A stretch of 8,286 nt of DNA from Burkholderiaceae bacterium (GCA_014379395.1 JACMLV010000660.1:1-8286), one strand, 5' to 3'; shown: positions 1-5,792, counted from the stretch's first letter. Notes: a model not told the origin generated them from the sequence alone. A program made the numbers and translations.

Positions 1-18
1 AAAAACCAAAACGGACCG

Positions 19-32
19 CGGGATTCATCCCG
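19..32. terminator. Weak terminator-like hairpin at left edge
   Basis: Positions 19-23 (CGGGA) and 28-32 (TCCCG) form a 5-bp stem around a TTCA loop. It is preceded by an A-rich stretch and followed by a T-containing but interrupted tract. It could end a gene lying left of the window. The stem is short and there is no uninterrupted U tract, so this is a weak call. Confidence 0.25.
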
Positions 33-33
33 G

Positions 34-94
34 CTTTCATTCATTCATCCTCTTTCCATCAACTATCAACTTTCAACCATCAACCTCTTCCCAT
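34..94. repeat. G-free tract with tandem heptamers
   Basis: No G occurs on the + strand from 34 to 94 (61 bases), in a window that is otherwise strongly GC-rich. Inside it, 58-85 is four tandem heptamers of the form (A/T)TCAAC(T/C): ATCAACT, ATCAACT, TTCAACC, ATCAACC. An ATTC-type repeat (about 38-50) precedes them. The tract is C/T/A-rich and should be unstructured as RNA. It ends right where phosphomutase homology begins. Its function is unknown. It could be a Rho-loading (rut-like) leader, a simple-sequence expansion at a rearrangement point, or an assembly artefact. Confidence 0.6.
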
Positions 95-99
95 GAACC

Positions 100-858
100 G
101 TCACCCCCAGCGACAGCCTGGCGGTGCTGGCCGCCAACGCGCAGCTCGTCCCCGGCTATCCCGAAGGCCCAAGAGGTCTGGCGCGCTCGCTGCCGACCAG
201 CCGCGCGGTCGACCGCGTCGCCGCCAAGCTGGGCGTCCCAGCCTTCGAGACGCCGACCGGCTGGAAGTTTTTCGGCAACCTGCTCGACGCCGGCATGGTC
301 ACCCTGTGCGGCGAGGAAAGCTACGGCACCGGTTCCGACCATATCCGCGAGAAGGATGGCTTGTGGGCGGTGCTGTTCTGGTTGAATTTGCTGGCCGCCA
401 GCGGCAAGCCGGTGGCGGCGCTGCTGGCCGAGCACTGGGCGCGCTTCGGCCGTCATTATTATTCGCGCCATGATTACGAGGGCATCGACAGCGCCGCCGC
501 CGATGGCTTGATGGCGAACCTGCGCGTCAAGCTGCCCGCCCTGGGCGGACGGGCGCTGGGCCGCTACACGGTCGATTTCGCCGACGACTTCGCCTATGCC
601 GATCCGGTCGACGGCTCGGTGTCGCGCCAGCAGGGCGTGCGCATAGTCATGACGGACGGTTCGCGCATCGTGTTCCGCCTGTCGGGCACCGGCACCGAGG
701 GCGCGACCCTGCGCGTCTATCTGGAGCGTTACGAAGCCGATCCGGCGCAGCATGGCTTGCCGCCGCAGACGGCGCTGGCCGGTCTGATCGAGGTGGCCGG
801 CGACGTGGCCGAGATCGCCGCGCGCACCGGCCGCGCCGGCCCGACGGTGGCCACCTGA
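100..858 (+). pseudogene. pgm: Phosphoglucomutase, C-terminal part only (5' truncated)
   Basis: This is the C-terminal half of an alpha-D-glucose phosphomutase, which interconverts glucose-1-phosphate and glucose-6-phosphate in the cytoplasm. Readable similarity starts at codon 100 with VTPSDSLAVLAAN. It continues through ARSLPTSRAVDRVA, the sugar-recognition region PTGWKFFGNLLDAG, CGEESYGTGSDHIREKDG, and the C-terminal phosphate-binding loop RLSGTGTEGATLRVYLERYE. About 252 residues remain, against roughly 540 usual for the family. The N-terminal domains with the phosphoserine loop (TASHNPGG type) and the metal-binding DGDGDR loop are absent. An in-frame TGA at 94-96 lies immediately before the homology. 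The first possible start is GTG at 124, with no Shine-Dalgarno sequence, and lies inside a conserved stretch. A 5'-deleted or interrupted pseudogene is likeliest. A misassembly at the left edge is the main alternative. The C-terminal reading frame is clean, so the damage may be recent. Confidence 0.8.
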
Positions 859-891
859 TTGCTTGAATAACTGATTGTCTGAAGGAAAAGC

Positions 892-917
892 AAACGGCCG
901 GGGATTCCCGGCCGTTT
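892..917. terminator. Bidirectional intrinsic terminator
   Basis: A perfect 11-bp inverted repeat (892-902 with 907-917) closes on the four-base loop GATT. On the + strand the stem ends in TTT. On the - strand it runs into TTTGCTTTTCC. It sits between the convergent ends of pgm (858) and the small membrane protein gene (934), so it probably terminates both. Confidence 0.85.
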
Positions 918-933
918 CGCTAACTAAGCTTGG

Positions 934-1458
934 CTAATTGGACTCGTTGCCGCGCTCCATCGGGCGGTATTCCTTGCGCCAGCGCTTCAGGCTGAGCAGC
1001 TCGTCGGTGGCGCCGTCTTCGACCAGGATCTCGTCGTCGCTGGCCGACACCAGGAAGCTTTCCCAGCGCTCGGCCGCCTCGGCGCCGTTCTCGACAAAGC
1101 TCAGCTGCCAATAGCGCTTGCCCTTGACGACGCGCGGCGCCGGATCGTATTCGACCACCGCGCCGTGCGTTTTTCCCGCCGATTTCTTTTCGATCATGAC
1201 CGACCAGGCCTTCAGCTCGGGCAGGGCCATCAGGGTTTGCGCGGCCTGTTGCCGGGTGCGGATGGCGGGCGCTTCCGTGGTCGCGGCCGGCGCGGCGGCC
1301 GGTCCGGGCGCTAAAGGGGCGTTGACCGGCGCGGGAGTTGCGTTTGGCGCGGCGGGCGGGTGCAGTTGCAGATAATAGGCGCCCAAACCGGCGGCCAGCA
1401 GGCCGGCCAGCGTGCCGGCGATAACCGCCGTTCTGGAGGAGGAGACAGGGCGGGACAT
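934..1458 (-). CDS. Membrane-anchored protein of unknown function
   Basis: This protein has 174 residues and I do not recognise its family. The N-terminus is short and basic (R3, R9), followed by a hydrophobic segment at about residues 11-30, which reads as an uncleaved anchor or signal. A Pro/Ala-rich linker spans about 31-66. A compact, charged C-terminal domain (about 67-168) contains KAWSVMIEKKSAGKTHGAVVEYDP, a KRYWQLSFVENG segment and a DDEILVEDG acidic patch. The predicted topology is one anchor with the domain on the periplasmic side (inference). The ATG at 1458 is supported by AAAGG a few bases upstream. It follows the methyltransferase gene on the same strand after a 59-bp gap with no terminator, so co-transcription is plausible. 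It ends at the shared terminator 892-917. The domain has no cysteine or obvious catalytic motif, so a binding or stress-sensing role is as likely as an enzyme. Confidence 0.75.
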   Translation of the reverse strand: MSRPVSSSRTAVIAGTLAGLLAAGLGAYYLQLHPPAAPNATPAPVNAPLAPGPAAAPAATTEAPAIRTRQQAAQTLMALPELKAWSVMIEKKSAGKTHGAVVEYDPAPRVVKGKRYWQLSFVENGAEAAERWESFLVSASDDEILVEDGATDELLSLKRWRKEYRPMERGNESN

Positions 1459-1517
1459 TGTTACCTTTGAGAACGCGACGTGACGGCCATACTAAACCAA
1501 AGGGATGCGCGCGGCAA

Positions 1518-2327
1518 TCAGGGTCCGACGCGACTATCGTGTTCTTCGGCGCCTTCTTGCCGCACGCCCAGGTTGGCCGAACCTTTGCGGAAGCGCGCCC
1601 TGGCGCCGTGCTTTTGCAGCAGGCAGGAAAGGTGGCGCGTCAGCATGCCGGGGCTGACGTCGAGCAGCAGCGCCAGGCGCGAGAGCAGCGCCTGGCGCCA
1701 CGGCGCGGTGGCGATGCCCTGGCGCGAGCGGGAAAAAAAACTGTTCGGGAAGCCGGAGTCGAGGTTGTCGTAATGGGCGCCGAAGCCGCGCCGCGCGGTC
1801 CACGGCCACAGCCCGCCGCGCAGCCACAGCCGGTTGCCGGTGCCGCACACGAGCAGCACGCCGCCCGGCGCCAGCACCCGGTCGAGTTCGCGCTGCACCG
1901 CCGGCAGCTGCGCGCGCTCGACGTATTCGAGCACGCTGTTGCAGGCGATCAGGTCGAACTCGCCGTCGGCGAAGGGCAGCGTGCGCGCATCGGGCACGTG
2001 CGCGAAGTCGATGTCGCCGACGCCGTAGCGCTCGGCGTTCAAGGCGGCCAGCGTGATCCAGCGCTCGTCGGCGTCGACCGCGCTGACGGCCGCGCCCAGA
2101 TGCGCGAGCAAGATGGCGGAGGCGCCGGCGTTGCAGCCGAATTCGAGCGCGCGCAGGCCTTCGTAGTCGAGCGGCAGCACTTCGAGCAGCAGCCGCAGGT
2201 GATCCCATCGGTAATCCGGCGCGCCGCCGATCCACGGCCGCCGGGTTTGCAAGCCCAGTTGCCGCGCCGCGCTGTCATAGGCCAGTTGCGCATGGCGCCG
2301 GTCCGCTTCCCACACTGTTGCGTTCAT
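1518..2327 (-). CDS. Class I SAM-dependent methyltransferase
   Basis: This 269-residue protein has a Rossmann-type methyltransferase core. Motif I is ALEFGCNAGASAI (residues 60-72), which binds S-adenosylmethionine. D85 in SAVDADERW is the usual acidic residue contacting the ribose. DARTLPFADGEFDLIACNSVLEYV (113-136) covers motifs II-IV, and RELDRVLAPGGVLLV (146-160) is the post-motif strand seen in Methyltransf_11/25-type proteins. The substrate cannot be read from the sequence. The Trp/Arg-rich segment after 165 and the C-terminal tail resemble nothing I can name. The ATG at 2327 has a strong AGGAGG site four bases upstream, which fixes the start. The gene lies downstream of the groEL terminator and upstream of the small anchored protein on the same strand. 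A possible -10 (TATAGT, minus strand, 2372-2377) lacks a convincing -35. Confidence 0.85.
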   Translation of the reverse strand: MNATVWEADRRHAQLAYDSAARQLGLQTRRPWIGGAPDYRWDHLRLLLEVLPLDYEGLRALEFGCNAGASAILLAHLGAAVSAVDADERWITLAALNAERYGVGDIDFAHVPDARTLPFADGEFDLIACNSVLEYVERAQLPAVQRELDRVLAPGGVLLVCGTGNRLWLRGGLWPWTARRGFGAHYDNLDSGFPNSFFSRSRQGIATAPWRQALLSRLALLLDVSPGMLTRHLSCLLQKHGARARFRKGSANLGVRQEGAEEHDSRVGP

Positions 2328-2448
2328 CCTGCCTCCTGGCTGCTATATCTGAGAGGAAATATTCAGCACGAACTATAGGAGCGCGGCCGGGTCGGGATTT
2401 TGTCTCGGCACAAGAGTCGGACGGTGCGCCGCAAATGGGAAATCCATG

Positions 2449-2484
2449 AAAAAAGCCCGCAAGGCGCGAACCTTGCGGGCTTTT
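2449..2484 (-). terminator. Intrinsic terminator of groES-groEL
   Basis: A perfect 14-bp stem (2451-2464 with 2471-2484) closes on a six-base loop, CGCGAA. Read on the minus strand it is followed by six T residues (A6 at 2449-2454 on +). It lies 49 bp beyond the groEL stop. On the + strand it also ends in TTTT, but no plus-strand gene leads into it. Confidence 0.9.
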
Positions 2485-2532
2485 CGGCGATGACGCTGCG
2501 CCGCGAACGGCGCGCGCTTCATCAGGGTTGCA

Positions 2533-4185
2533 TTACATCATGCCGTCCATGCCGCCCATGCCGCCCATGCCACCCATGCCGCCGCCCATGCCGCCCATGC
2601 CGGCTTTATCGTCGGCGATTTCGCAGACCATGCAGTCGGTGGTCAGCATCAGGGAAGCGATCGAAGCGGCGTTTTGCAGCGCCGAACGGGTCACTTTGGC
2701 TGGGTCCAACACGCCCATTTCAACCATGTCGCCATAGGTGCCGTTGGCGGCGTTGTAGCCGTAGTTGCCCTTGCCTGCCAGAACGGCGGCGACGACGACC
2801 GAAGCTTCTTCGCCGGCGTTTTGGACGATCATGCGCAGCGGCTCTTCCATCGCGCGCAGCACGATCTTGATGCCGGCTTCTTGATCCGGGTTGTCGCCCT
2901 TGATCGACAGGTTGGCGCGGGCGCGCAGCAGCGCCACGCCGCCGCCGGGAACGATGCCTTCTTCAACGGCTGCGCGGGTCGCGTGCAGCGCGTCTTCGAC
3001 GCGGGCTTTCTTCTCTTTCATTTCGACTTCGGTGGCGGCGCCAACCTTGATCACCGCAACGCCGCCGGCCAGTTTGGCGACGCGCTCTTGCAGTTTTTCA
3101 CGATCGTAGTCCGAGGTCGCTTCTTCGATCTGGACGCGCACTTGCTTGACGCGGCCTTCGATCGACGACGCTTCGCCGGCGCCATCGATGACGATGGTGT
3201 TTTCCTTGCCCACTTCGATGCGCTTGGCTTGGCCCAGTTCGGCCAGCGTGACCTTTTCCAGGGTCAGGCCGACTTCTTCGGCGATGACCTGGCCGCCGGT
3301 CAGGACGGCGATGTCTTCCAGCATGGCCTTGCGACGGTCGCCAAAGCCCGGAGCCTTGACGGCGCAGGTCTTCAGGATGCCGCGGATGTTGTTGACCACC
3401 AGGGTCGCCAGCGCCTCGCCTTCGATGTCTTCGGCGATGATCAGCAGCGGACGGCCGGCTTTGGCCACTTGCTCCAGTACCGGCAGCAGATCGCGGATGT
3501 TCGAGATCTTCTTGTCGCACAGCAGGACGAATGGATTGTCCAGGATCGCCACTTGCTTCTCTGGGTTGTTGATGAAGTAAGGCGACAGGTAGCCGCGGTC
3601 GAATTGCATACCTTCGACGATGTCGAGTTCGTCGTTCAGCGACTTGCCGTCTTCAACGGTGATGACGCCTTCCTTGCCGACTTTTTCCATCGCCTCGGCG
3701 ATGCGCTCGCCGATCGAGTAGTCGGAGTTGGCCGAAATGGCGCCGACCTGGGCGATTTCCTTGGTGGTGGTGCAAGGACGGGCGATCTTCGCCAGTTCTT
3801 CAACCGTGGCGGCGACGGCCTTGTCGATGCCGCGCTTCAAGTCCATCGGGTTCATGCCGGCGGCCACGAATTTCATGCCTTCGCGCACGATCGCCTGGGC
3901 CAGCACGGTCGCGGTGGTGGTGCCGTCGCCGGCGTTGTCGCTGGTGCGGGAAGCGACTTCCTTGACCATCTGCGCGCCCATGTTCATGAGCTTGTCTTTC
4001 AGTTCGATTTCCTTGGCCACCGAGACGCCGTCCTTGGTGACGGTCGGGGCGCCGAAGGAGCGCTCGAGCACGACGTTGCGGCCTTTCGGGCCGAGCGTGA
4101 CTTTGACCGCGTTGGCCAGGATGTTGACGCCTTCGACCATTTTGGCGCGCGCTGCGTCGCCGAATACTACTTCTTTAGCTGCCAT
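2533..4185 (-). CDS. groEL: Chaperonin GroEL (Hsp60)
   Basis: This is the ATP-driven 14-mer chaperonin that encloses unfolded cytosolic proteins together with GroES. Its 550 residues compare with 548 in E. coli, and the frame is intact. Key residues are all in place: TLGPKGRNV (30-38), D52 in TKDG, the ATP-binding GDGTTT (86-91, with D87), catalytic D398 in ARVEDALHATRA, and the family signature AAVEEGIVPGGG (405-416). The tail from about 529 is a Gly-Gly-Met repeat ending MDGMM, as in family members whose tail lines the central cavity. The ATG at 4185 has GGAG eight bases upstream. The gene lies 54 bp behind groES with no terminator between them and shares the groES promoter. It ends before a strong terminator. 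Codon usage is less extremely GC-rich than its neighbours, as expected of a highly expressed gene. Confidence 0.99.
   Translation of the reverse strand: MAAKEVVFGDAARAKMVEGVNILANAVKVTLGPKGRNVVLERSFGAPTVTKDGVSVAKEIELKDKLMNMGAQMVKEVASRTSDNAGDGTTTATVLAQAIVREGMKFVAAGMNPMDLKRGIDKAVAATVEELAKIARPCTTTKEIAQVGAISANSDYSIGERIAEAMEKVGKEGVITVEDGKSLNDELDIVEGMQFDRGYLSPYFINNPEKQVAILDNPFVLLCDKKISNIRDLLPVLEQVAKAGRPLLIIAEDIEGEALATLVVNNIRGILKTCAVKAPGFGDRRKAMLEDIAVLTGGQVIAEEVGLTLEKVTLAELGQAKRIEVGKENTIVIDGAGEASSIEGRVKQVRVQIEEATSDYDREKLQERVAKLAGGVAVIKVGAATEVEMKEKKARVEDALHATRAAVEEGIVPGGGVALLRARANLSIKGDNPDQEAGIKIVLRAMEEPLRMIVQNAGEEASVVVAAVLAGKGNYGYNAANGTYGDMVEMGVLDPAKVTRSALQNAASIASLMLTTDCMVCEIADDKAGMGGMGGGMGGMGGMGGMDGMM
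2548..2601. repeat. GroEL Gly-Gly-Met tail repeat
   Basis: Near-perfect tandem copies of a 9-bp unit (GCCGCCCAT on +) encode the GGM repeats of the GroEL C-terminus. One copy is expanded by a codon (GGGM, around 2578-2589) and one third base is changed (2569-2577). It is coding, and its length can change by replication slippage in 3-bp or 9-bp steps. Confidence 0.85.
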
Positions 4186-4239
4186 GTTTGTTTCTCCAAA
4201 AAGTTTTGTTGGAAGTAATTTTTAAGCGGGTGCGCTAAA

Positions 4240-4530
4240 TTACTTGACGACGATGGCCATGATGTCTTCTTCGCGCATCACCATCAGTTCGTTGCCGTCG
4301 ACCTTGACGGTCTGGCCGGCGTATTTGCCGAACAAGACGCGGTCGCCGACTTTGACGTCCAATGGGCGGACCTTGCCGTCGTCGAGAATCTTGCCATTGC
4401 CTACGGCGAGCACTTCGCCTTGATCCGGTTTTTCAGCGGCGGCGTCAGGGATGATGAGGCCGGACGCAGTTTTGGTTTCCTGATCGAGACGTTTGACGAT
4501 GACGCGATCGTTCAAAGGGCGAAGGTTCAT
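4240..4530 (-). CDS. groES: Co-chaperonin GroES (Hsp10)
   Basis: This is the 96-residue heptameric lid that caps GroEL and triggers folding inside the cavity (E. coli GroES is 97 residues). It begins MNLRPLNDRVIVKR. The mobile loop follows (about residues 17-34, ETKTASGLIIPD then AAAEKP), with the hydrophobic GLII that docks onto GroEL. Next come QGEVLAVGNGK, the DVKVGDRVLFGKYAG barrel strands, and the terminal MREEDIMAIV. The ATG at 4530 has a strong AAGGAG Shine-Dalgarno five bases upstream. It is the first gene of the operon, with groEL 54 bp downstream. The leader from the predicted start site is about 165 nt, unusually long. It carries the second, degenerate CIRCE copy. Confidence 0.98.
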   Translation of the reverse strand: MNLRPLNDRVIVKRLDQETKTASGLIIPDAAAEKPDQGEVLAVGNGKILDDGKVRPLDVKVGDRVLFGKYAGQTVKVDGNELMVMREEDIMAIVVK

Positions 4531-4650
4531 AAAAACTCCTTTAAGTTCAATGGATTTTGCTGCGAAATGATGTGCAAGGCGGCGCGGGGCGGCGCTTGCT
4601 TCCAGTCGAGTGCCGCTTCACTTTTGGGTGGCAACGGCTAGAAAGAGGTG

Positions 4651-4678
4651 TTAGCACTCTCGACTAACAGAGTTGTTA
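4651..4678. promoter_or_regulatory. Second, degenerate CIRCE-like element
   Basis: A perfect CIRCE left arm, TTAGCACTC (4651-4659), is followed after 10 bases by GAGTTGTTA (4670-4678). That matches the consensus right arm GAGTGCTAA at 6 of 9 positions. The first 18 bases (4651-4668) repeat those at 4676-4693 with one mismatch, so the operator is a tandem duplication with a 25-bp period in which one copy has decayed. Whether HrcA binds here is not known. Confidence 0.75.
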
Positions 4679-4702
4679 GCACTCTCTACTAACGAGTGCT
4701 AA
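4676..4702. promoter_or_regulatory. CIRCE operator (HrcA binding site)
   Basis: This is a perfect match to the CIRCE consensus: TTAGCACTC (4676-4684), a nine-base spacer (4685-4693) and GAGTGCTAA (4694-4702). HrcA binds this inverted repeat and represses chaperonin operons until heat stress. It overlaps the predicted transcription start of groES-groEL (about 4695) and touches the -10 box, so bound HrcA should block the promoter directly. Confidence 0.97.
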
Positions 4703-4731
4703 TTATAGGGACGGTCAAGGCCTATTTCAAG
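4702..4731 (-). promoter_or_regulatory. groES-groEL promoter, sigma70 with sigma32-like features
   Basis: Read on the minus strand, TTGAAA (-35, 4725-4730) lies exactly 17 bp from a consensus TATAAT (-10, 4702-4707), a strong housekeeping promoter. The same bases read as CTTGAAA (4725-4731), then 14 bp, then CCCTATAA, which resembles the heat-shock sigma32 pattern (CTTGAAA, 11-16 bp, CCCCAT-type). The operon may therefore respond to both sigma32 and HrcA. The start site should fall near 4695. Confidence 0.8.
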
Positions 4732-4749
4732 GCGGGCATGCAATTATTT

Positions 4750-4776
4750 CCCGCCGCGGCGGGCCGTTTGCGGCCC
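4750..4776. other. Overlapping inverted repeats, groES/ZapB-like divergent region
   Basis: Two hairpins share bases 4761-4763. One is a perfect 14-bp palindrome (4750-4763, CCCGCCG/CGGCGGG). The other is a 6-bp stem GGGCCG/CGGCCC (4761-4766 with 4771-4776) with a TTTG loop. They cannot form fully together. They sit between two divergent promoters, where no transcript obviously needs terminating. The rest of 4777-4870 shows nothing I can name. Confidence 0.5.
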
Positions 4777-4877
4777 TAATTCCCCCCGCGCTGATGTGGC
4801 GCAAACGCGCCGCGCGCCCGATTGGCCGCCGTCGATGGCGTTGAAACGTAAAAATTTGTCACAGCGGCGCTATTGTG

Positions 4878-4907
4878 TTGACGGTTCTTCGCTTGCCACC
4901 ATATAGT
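4878..4907 (+). promoter_or_regulatory. Putative promoter of the ZapB-like gene and zapA
   Basis: TTGACG (-35, 4878-4883) and TATAGT (-10, 4902-4907) are 18 bp apart. With this -10 the start site would be at about 4914, the A of the ATG itself, implying a leaderless mRNA. The alternative -10 CATATA (4900-4905) has a 16-bp spacer. A small inverted repeat GCCAC/GTGGC (4895-4899 with 4906-4910) overlaps the -10 and could be an operator. Confidence 0.5.
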
Positions 4908-4913
4908 GGCGGG

Positions 4914-5159
4914 ATGATTTCCGAATTCCATCAACTTTCCCACAAAATCGAGCAGTTGGCCGAGATGGCGCAGGCGTTGCGGCGCGAAAACGCCGAGCTG
5001 CGCCAGGTCAACGCCGCCCTCGGCGCCGAAAACGCCGTCTACGTCGCGCGCATGAGCGAGGCGCAGCAGCGCGTCCAGGCTTTGCTGGAAAAGATTCCCG
5101 AGTTGGTGCAAGCCGGCCTGGCGCAAGCCGAAGCGGGCGACGAGGAGCAGGGCCAATGA
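4914..5159 (+). CDS. ZapB/TIGR02449-like coiled-coil protein
   Basis: This is an 81-residue protein that is almost entirely heptad-patterned coiled coil from HQLSHKIEQLAEMAQALRREN through LLEKIPELV, with an acidic C-terminal tail. It matches the small coiled-coil proteins that accompany zapA in beta- and gammaproteobacteria (TIGR02449/ZapB-like). In E. coli, ZapB bundles with ZapA at the Z-ring, so a role in division is a reasonable inference, not proven by sequence. I chose the ATG at 4914 over an in-frame GTG at 4875 because the extra residues (LTVLRLPPYSGG) are not coiled coil and overlap the promoter. No good Shine-Dalgarno precedes 4914 (only GGCGGG). The stop overlaps the zapA start by four bases (ATGA), implying translational coupling. 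Confidence 0.85.
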   Translation: MISEFHQLSHKIEQLAEMAQALRRENAELRQVNAALGAENAVYVARMSEAQQRVQALLEKIPELVQAGLAQAEAGDEEQGQ

Positions 5160-5467
5160 CGCACATGGATATCAACATCATGGGCCAGCAGTACCGGCTG
5201 GTGTGCAAGGACGGCGAGGAGCGCGCGCTGCGCGAGGCGGCCCACTACCTCGACAGCAAGATGAGCGCGATCCGCGACGCCGGCAAGGTCAAGGGCAACG
5301 ACCGCATCGCGGTGATGGCCGCGCTCGGCGTGGCGGCCGAGTTCCTGTCGGTGCGCTCGCCGCAGGGTCCGCTCTCCGAACTGACCATCCTCGAAGTCAA
5401 GCAAAAAATCGAGGCCATGCACGAAGTGCTCGACGCCGCCCTGACGCCCCAGGAAAATTTGTTCTAA
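5156..5467 (+). CDS. zapA: Cell division protein ZapA
   Basis: This 103-residue protein cross-links FtsZ filaments at the division site in the cytoplasm. The N-terminal globular domain reads DINIMGQQYRLVCKDGEERALREAAHYLDSKM (residues 5-36), with the conserved G10 and R14. The family block GKVKGNDRIAVMAALGVAAEFL (43-64) leads into the C-terminal helix, KQKIEAMHEVLDAAL (82-96), used for dimer and tetramer assembly. Length and order are typical. The ATG at 5156 overlaps the previous stop and has AGGAG about eight bases upstream. A second ATG three codons later (5165) would remove only MTH. The gene is directly followed by ssrS, the common zapA-6S RNA arrangement in proteobacteria. Confidence 0.95.
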   Translation: MTHMDINIMGQQYRLVCKDGEERALREAAHYLDSKMSAIRDAGKVKGNDRIAVMAALGVAAEFLSVRSPQGPLSELTILEVKQKIEAMHEVLDAALTPQENLF

Positions 5468-5480
5468 GGTCAAAATAGGT

Positions 5481-5508
5481 TTGACATGCACGGGCAGAGG
5501 AGTAAACT
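5481..5508 (+). promoter_or_regulatory. ssrS (6S RNA) promoter
   Basis: Consensus -35 TTGACA (5481-5486) and -10 TAAACT (5503-5508) are 16 bp apart, starting 14 bp after the zapA stop. The predicted start at about 5515 coincides with the 5' end of the conserved 6S sequence, which supports both calls. Confidence 0.8.
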
Positions 5509-5515
5509 TCCGCAC

Positions 5516-5691
5516 TACCCTGCGGTGTTCGCGATTGCCATATATTCCTTGAACCATTTATGTGCACCGGTTGCGGAATTTTGTTCGATGGGAGTGAGCG
5601 TCGCTAGTTCGACGAACCCGAAATTGAACTAACTGTGACCACCTTGAACCGTTTGGTTCGGGATGCCGGCATAACGGCACAGGCGGGGTTC
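5516..5691 (+). ncRNA. ssrS: 6S RNA
   Basis: 6S RNA mimics an open promoter and sequesters the sigma70 RNA polymerase holoenzyme in stationary phase. Evidence is position and structure. It lies between zapA and the next gene, begins ACCCTGCGGTGTTCGCG and ends with an AGGCGGGG-type 3' strand, both typical of betaproteobacterial 6S RNA. The closing stem pairs 5517-5523 with 5683-5689 (7 bp, one G-U), then 5525-5527 with 5678-5680. The middle contains the CCTTGAACC motif twice (5547-5555 and 5642-5650) and an upper hairpin (5583-5587 with 5613-5617). The length is about 176 nt, near the usual 180. Its own promoter precedes it and a terminator follows. Ends are good to a few bases; the 3' end could extend toward 5700 before trimming. 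Confidence 0.9.
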
Positions 5692-5701
5692 TATATTTCC
5701 G

Positions 5702-5739
5702 AGCGGTTGCTTGCATCTCCCGATGCGCAACCGCTTTTT
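5702..5739 (+). terminator. Intrinsic terminator after 6S RNA
   Basis: AGCGGTTGC (5702-5710) pairs with GCAACCGCT (5727-5735). The hairpin continues, after a two-base TT bulge, with GCATC (5713-5717) pairing GATGC (5722-5726) around TCCC. Five T residues end it (5735-5739). It should separate the ssrS transcript from the EVE-domain gene. Confidence 0.9.
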
Positions 5740-5792
5740 CATGCGCGCTCGGTTCATTCATGTGCCGATATTGCCCACAGGAGCTGACCGAC

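Noticed and set aside
1458..2378. Open frame of 306 codons on + opposite the methyltransferase
   Set aside because: Arg/Gln/Ala-rich shadow with no ribosome site. The minus frame has clear methyltransferase motifs.
2372..2400. Promoter of the methyltransferase gene
   Set aside because: TATAGT on the minus strand is a fair -10, but nothing resembling a -35 lies 16-18 bp upstream.
2674..4218. Long open frame (514 codons) on the + strand opposite groEL
   Set aside because: It is antisense to an intact groEL and has a compositionally biased, His/Asp/Val/Gly-rich translation with no domain. It results from GC-biased third positions.
4875..4913. GTG start for the ZapB-like protein
   Set aside because: The extra 13 residues overlap the promoter elements and lack coiled-coil character.
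5760..5792. Upstream ATG adding 11 residues to the EVE protein
   Set aside because: The added residues are not part of the fold, and AGGAG lies correctly spaced before 5793 instead.
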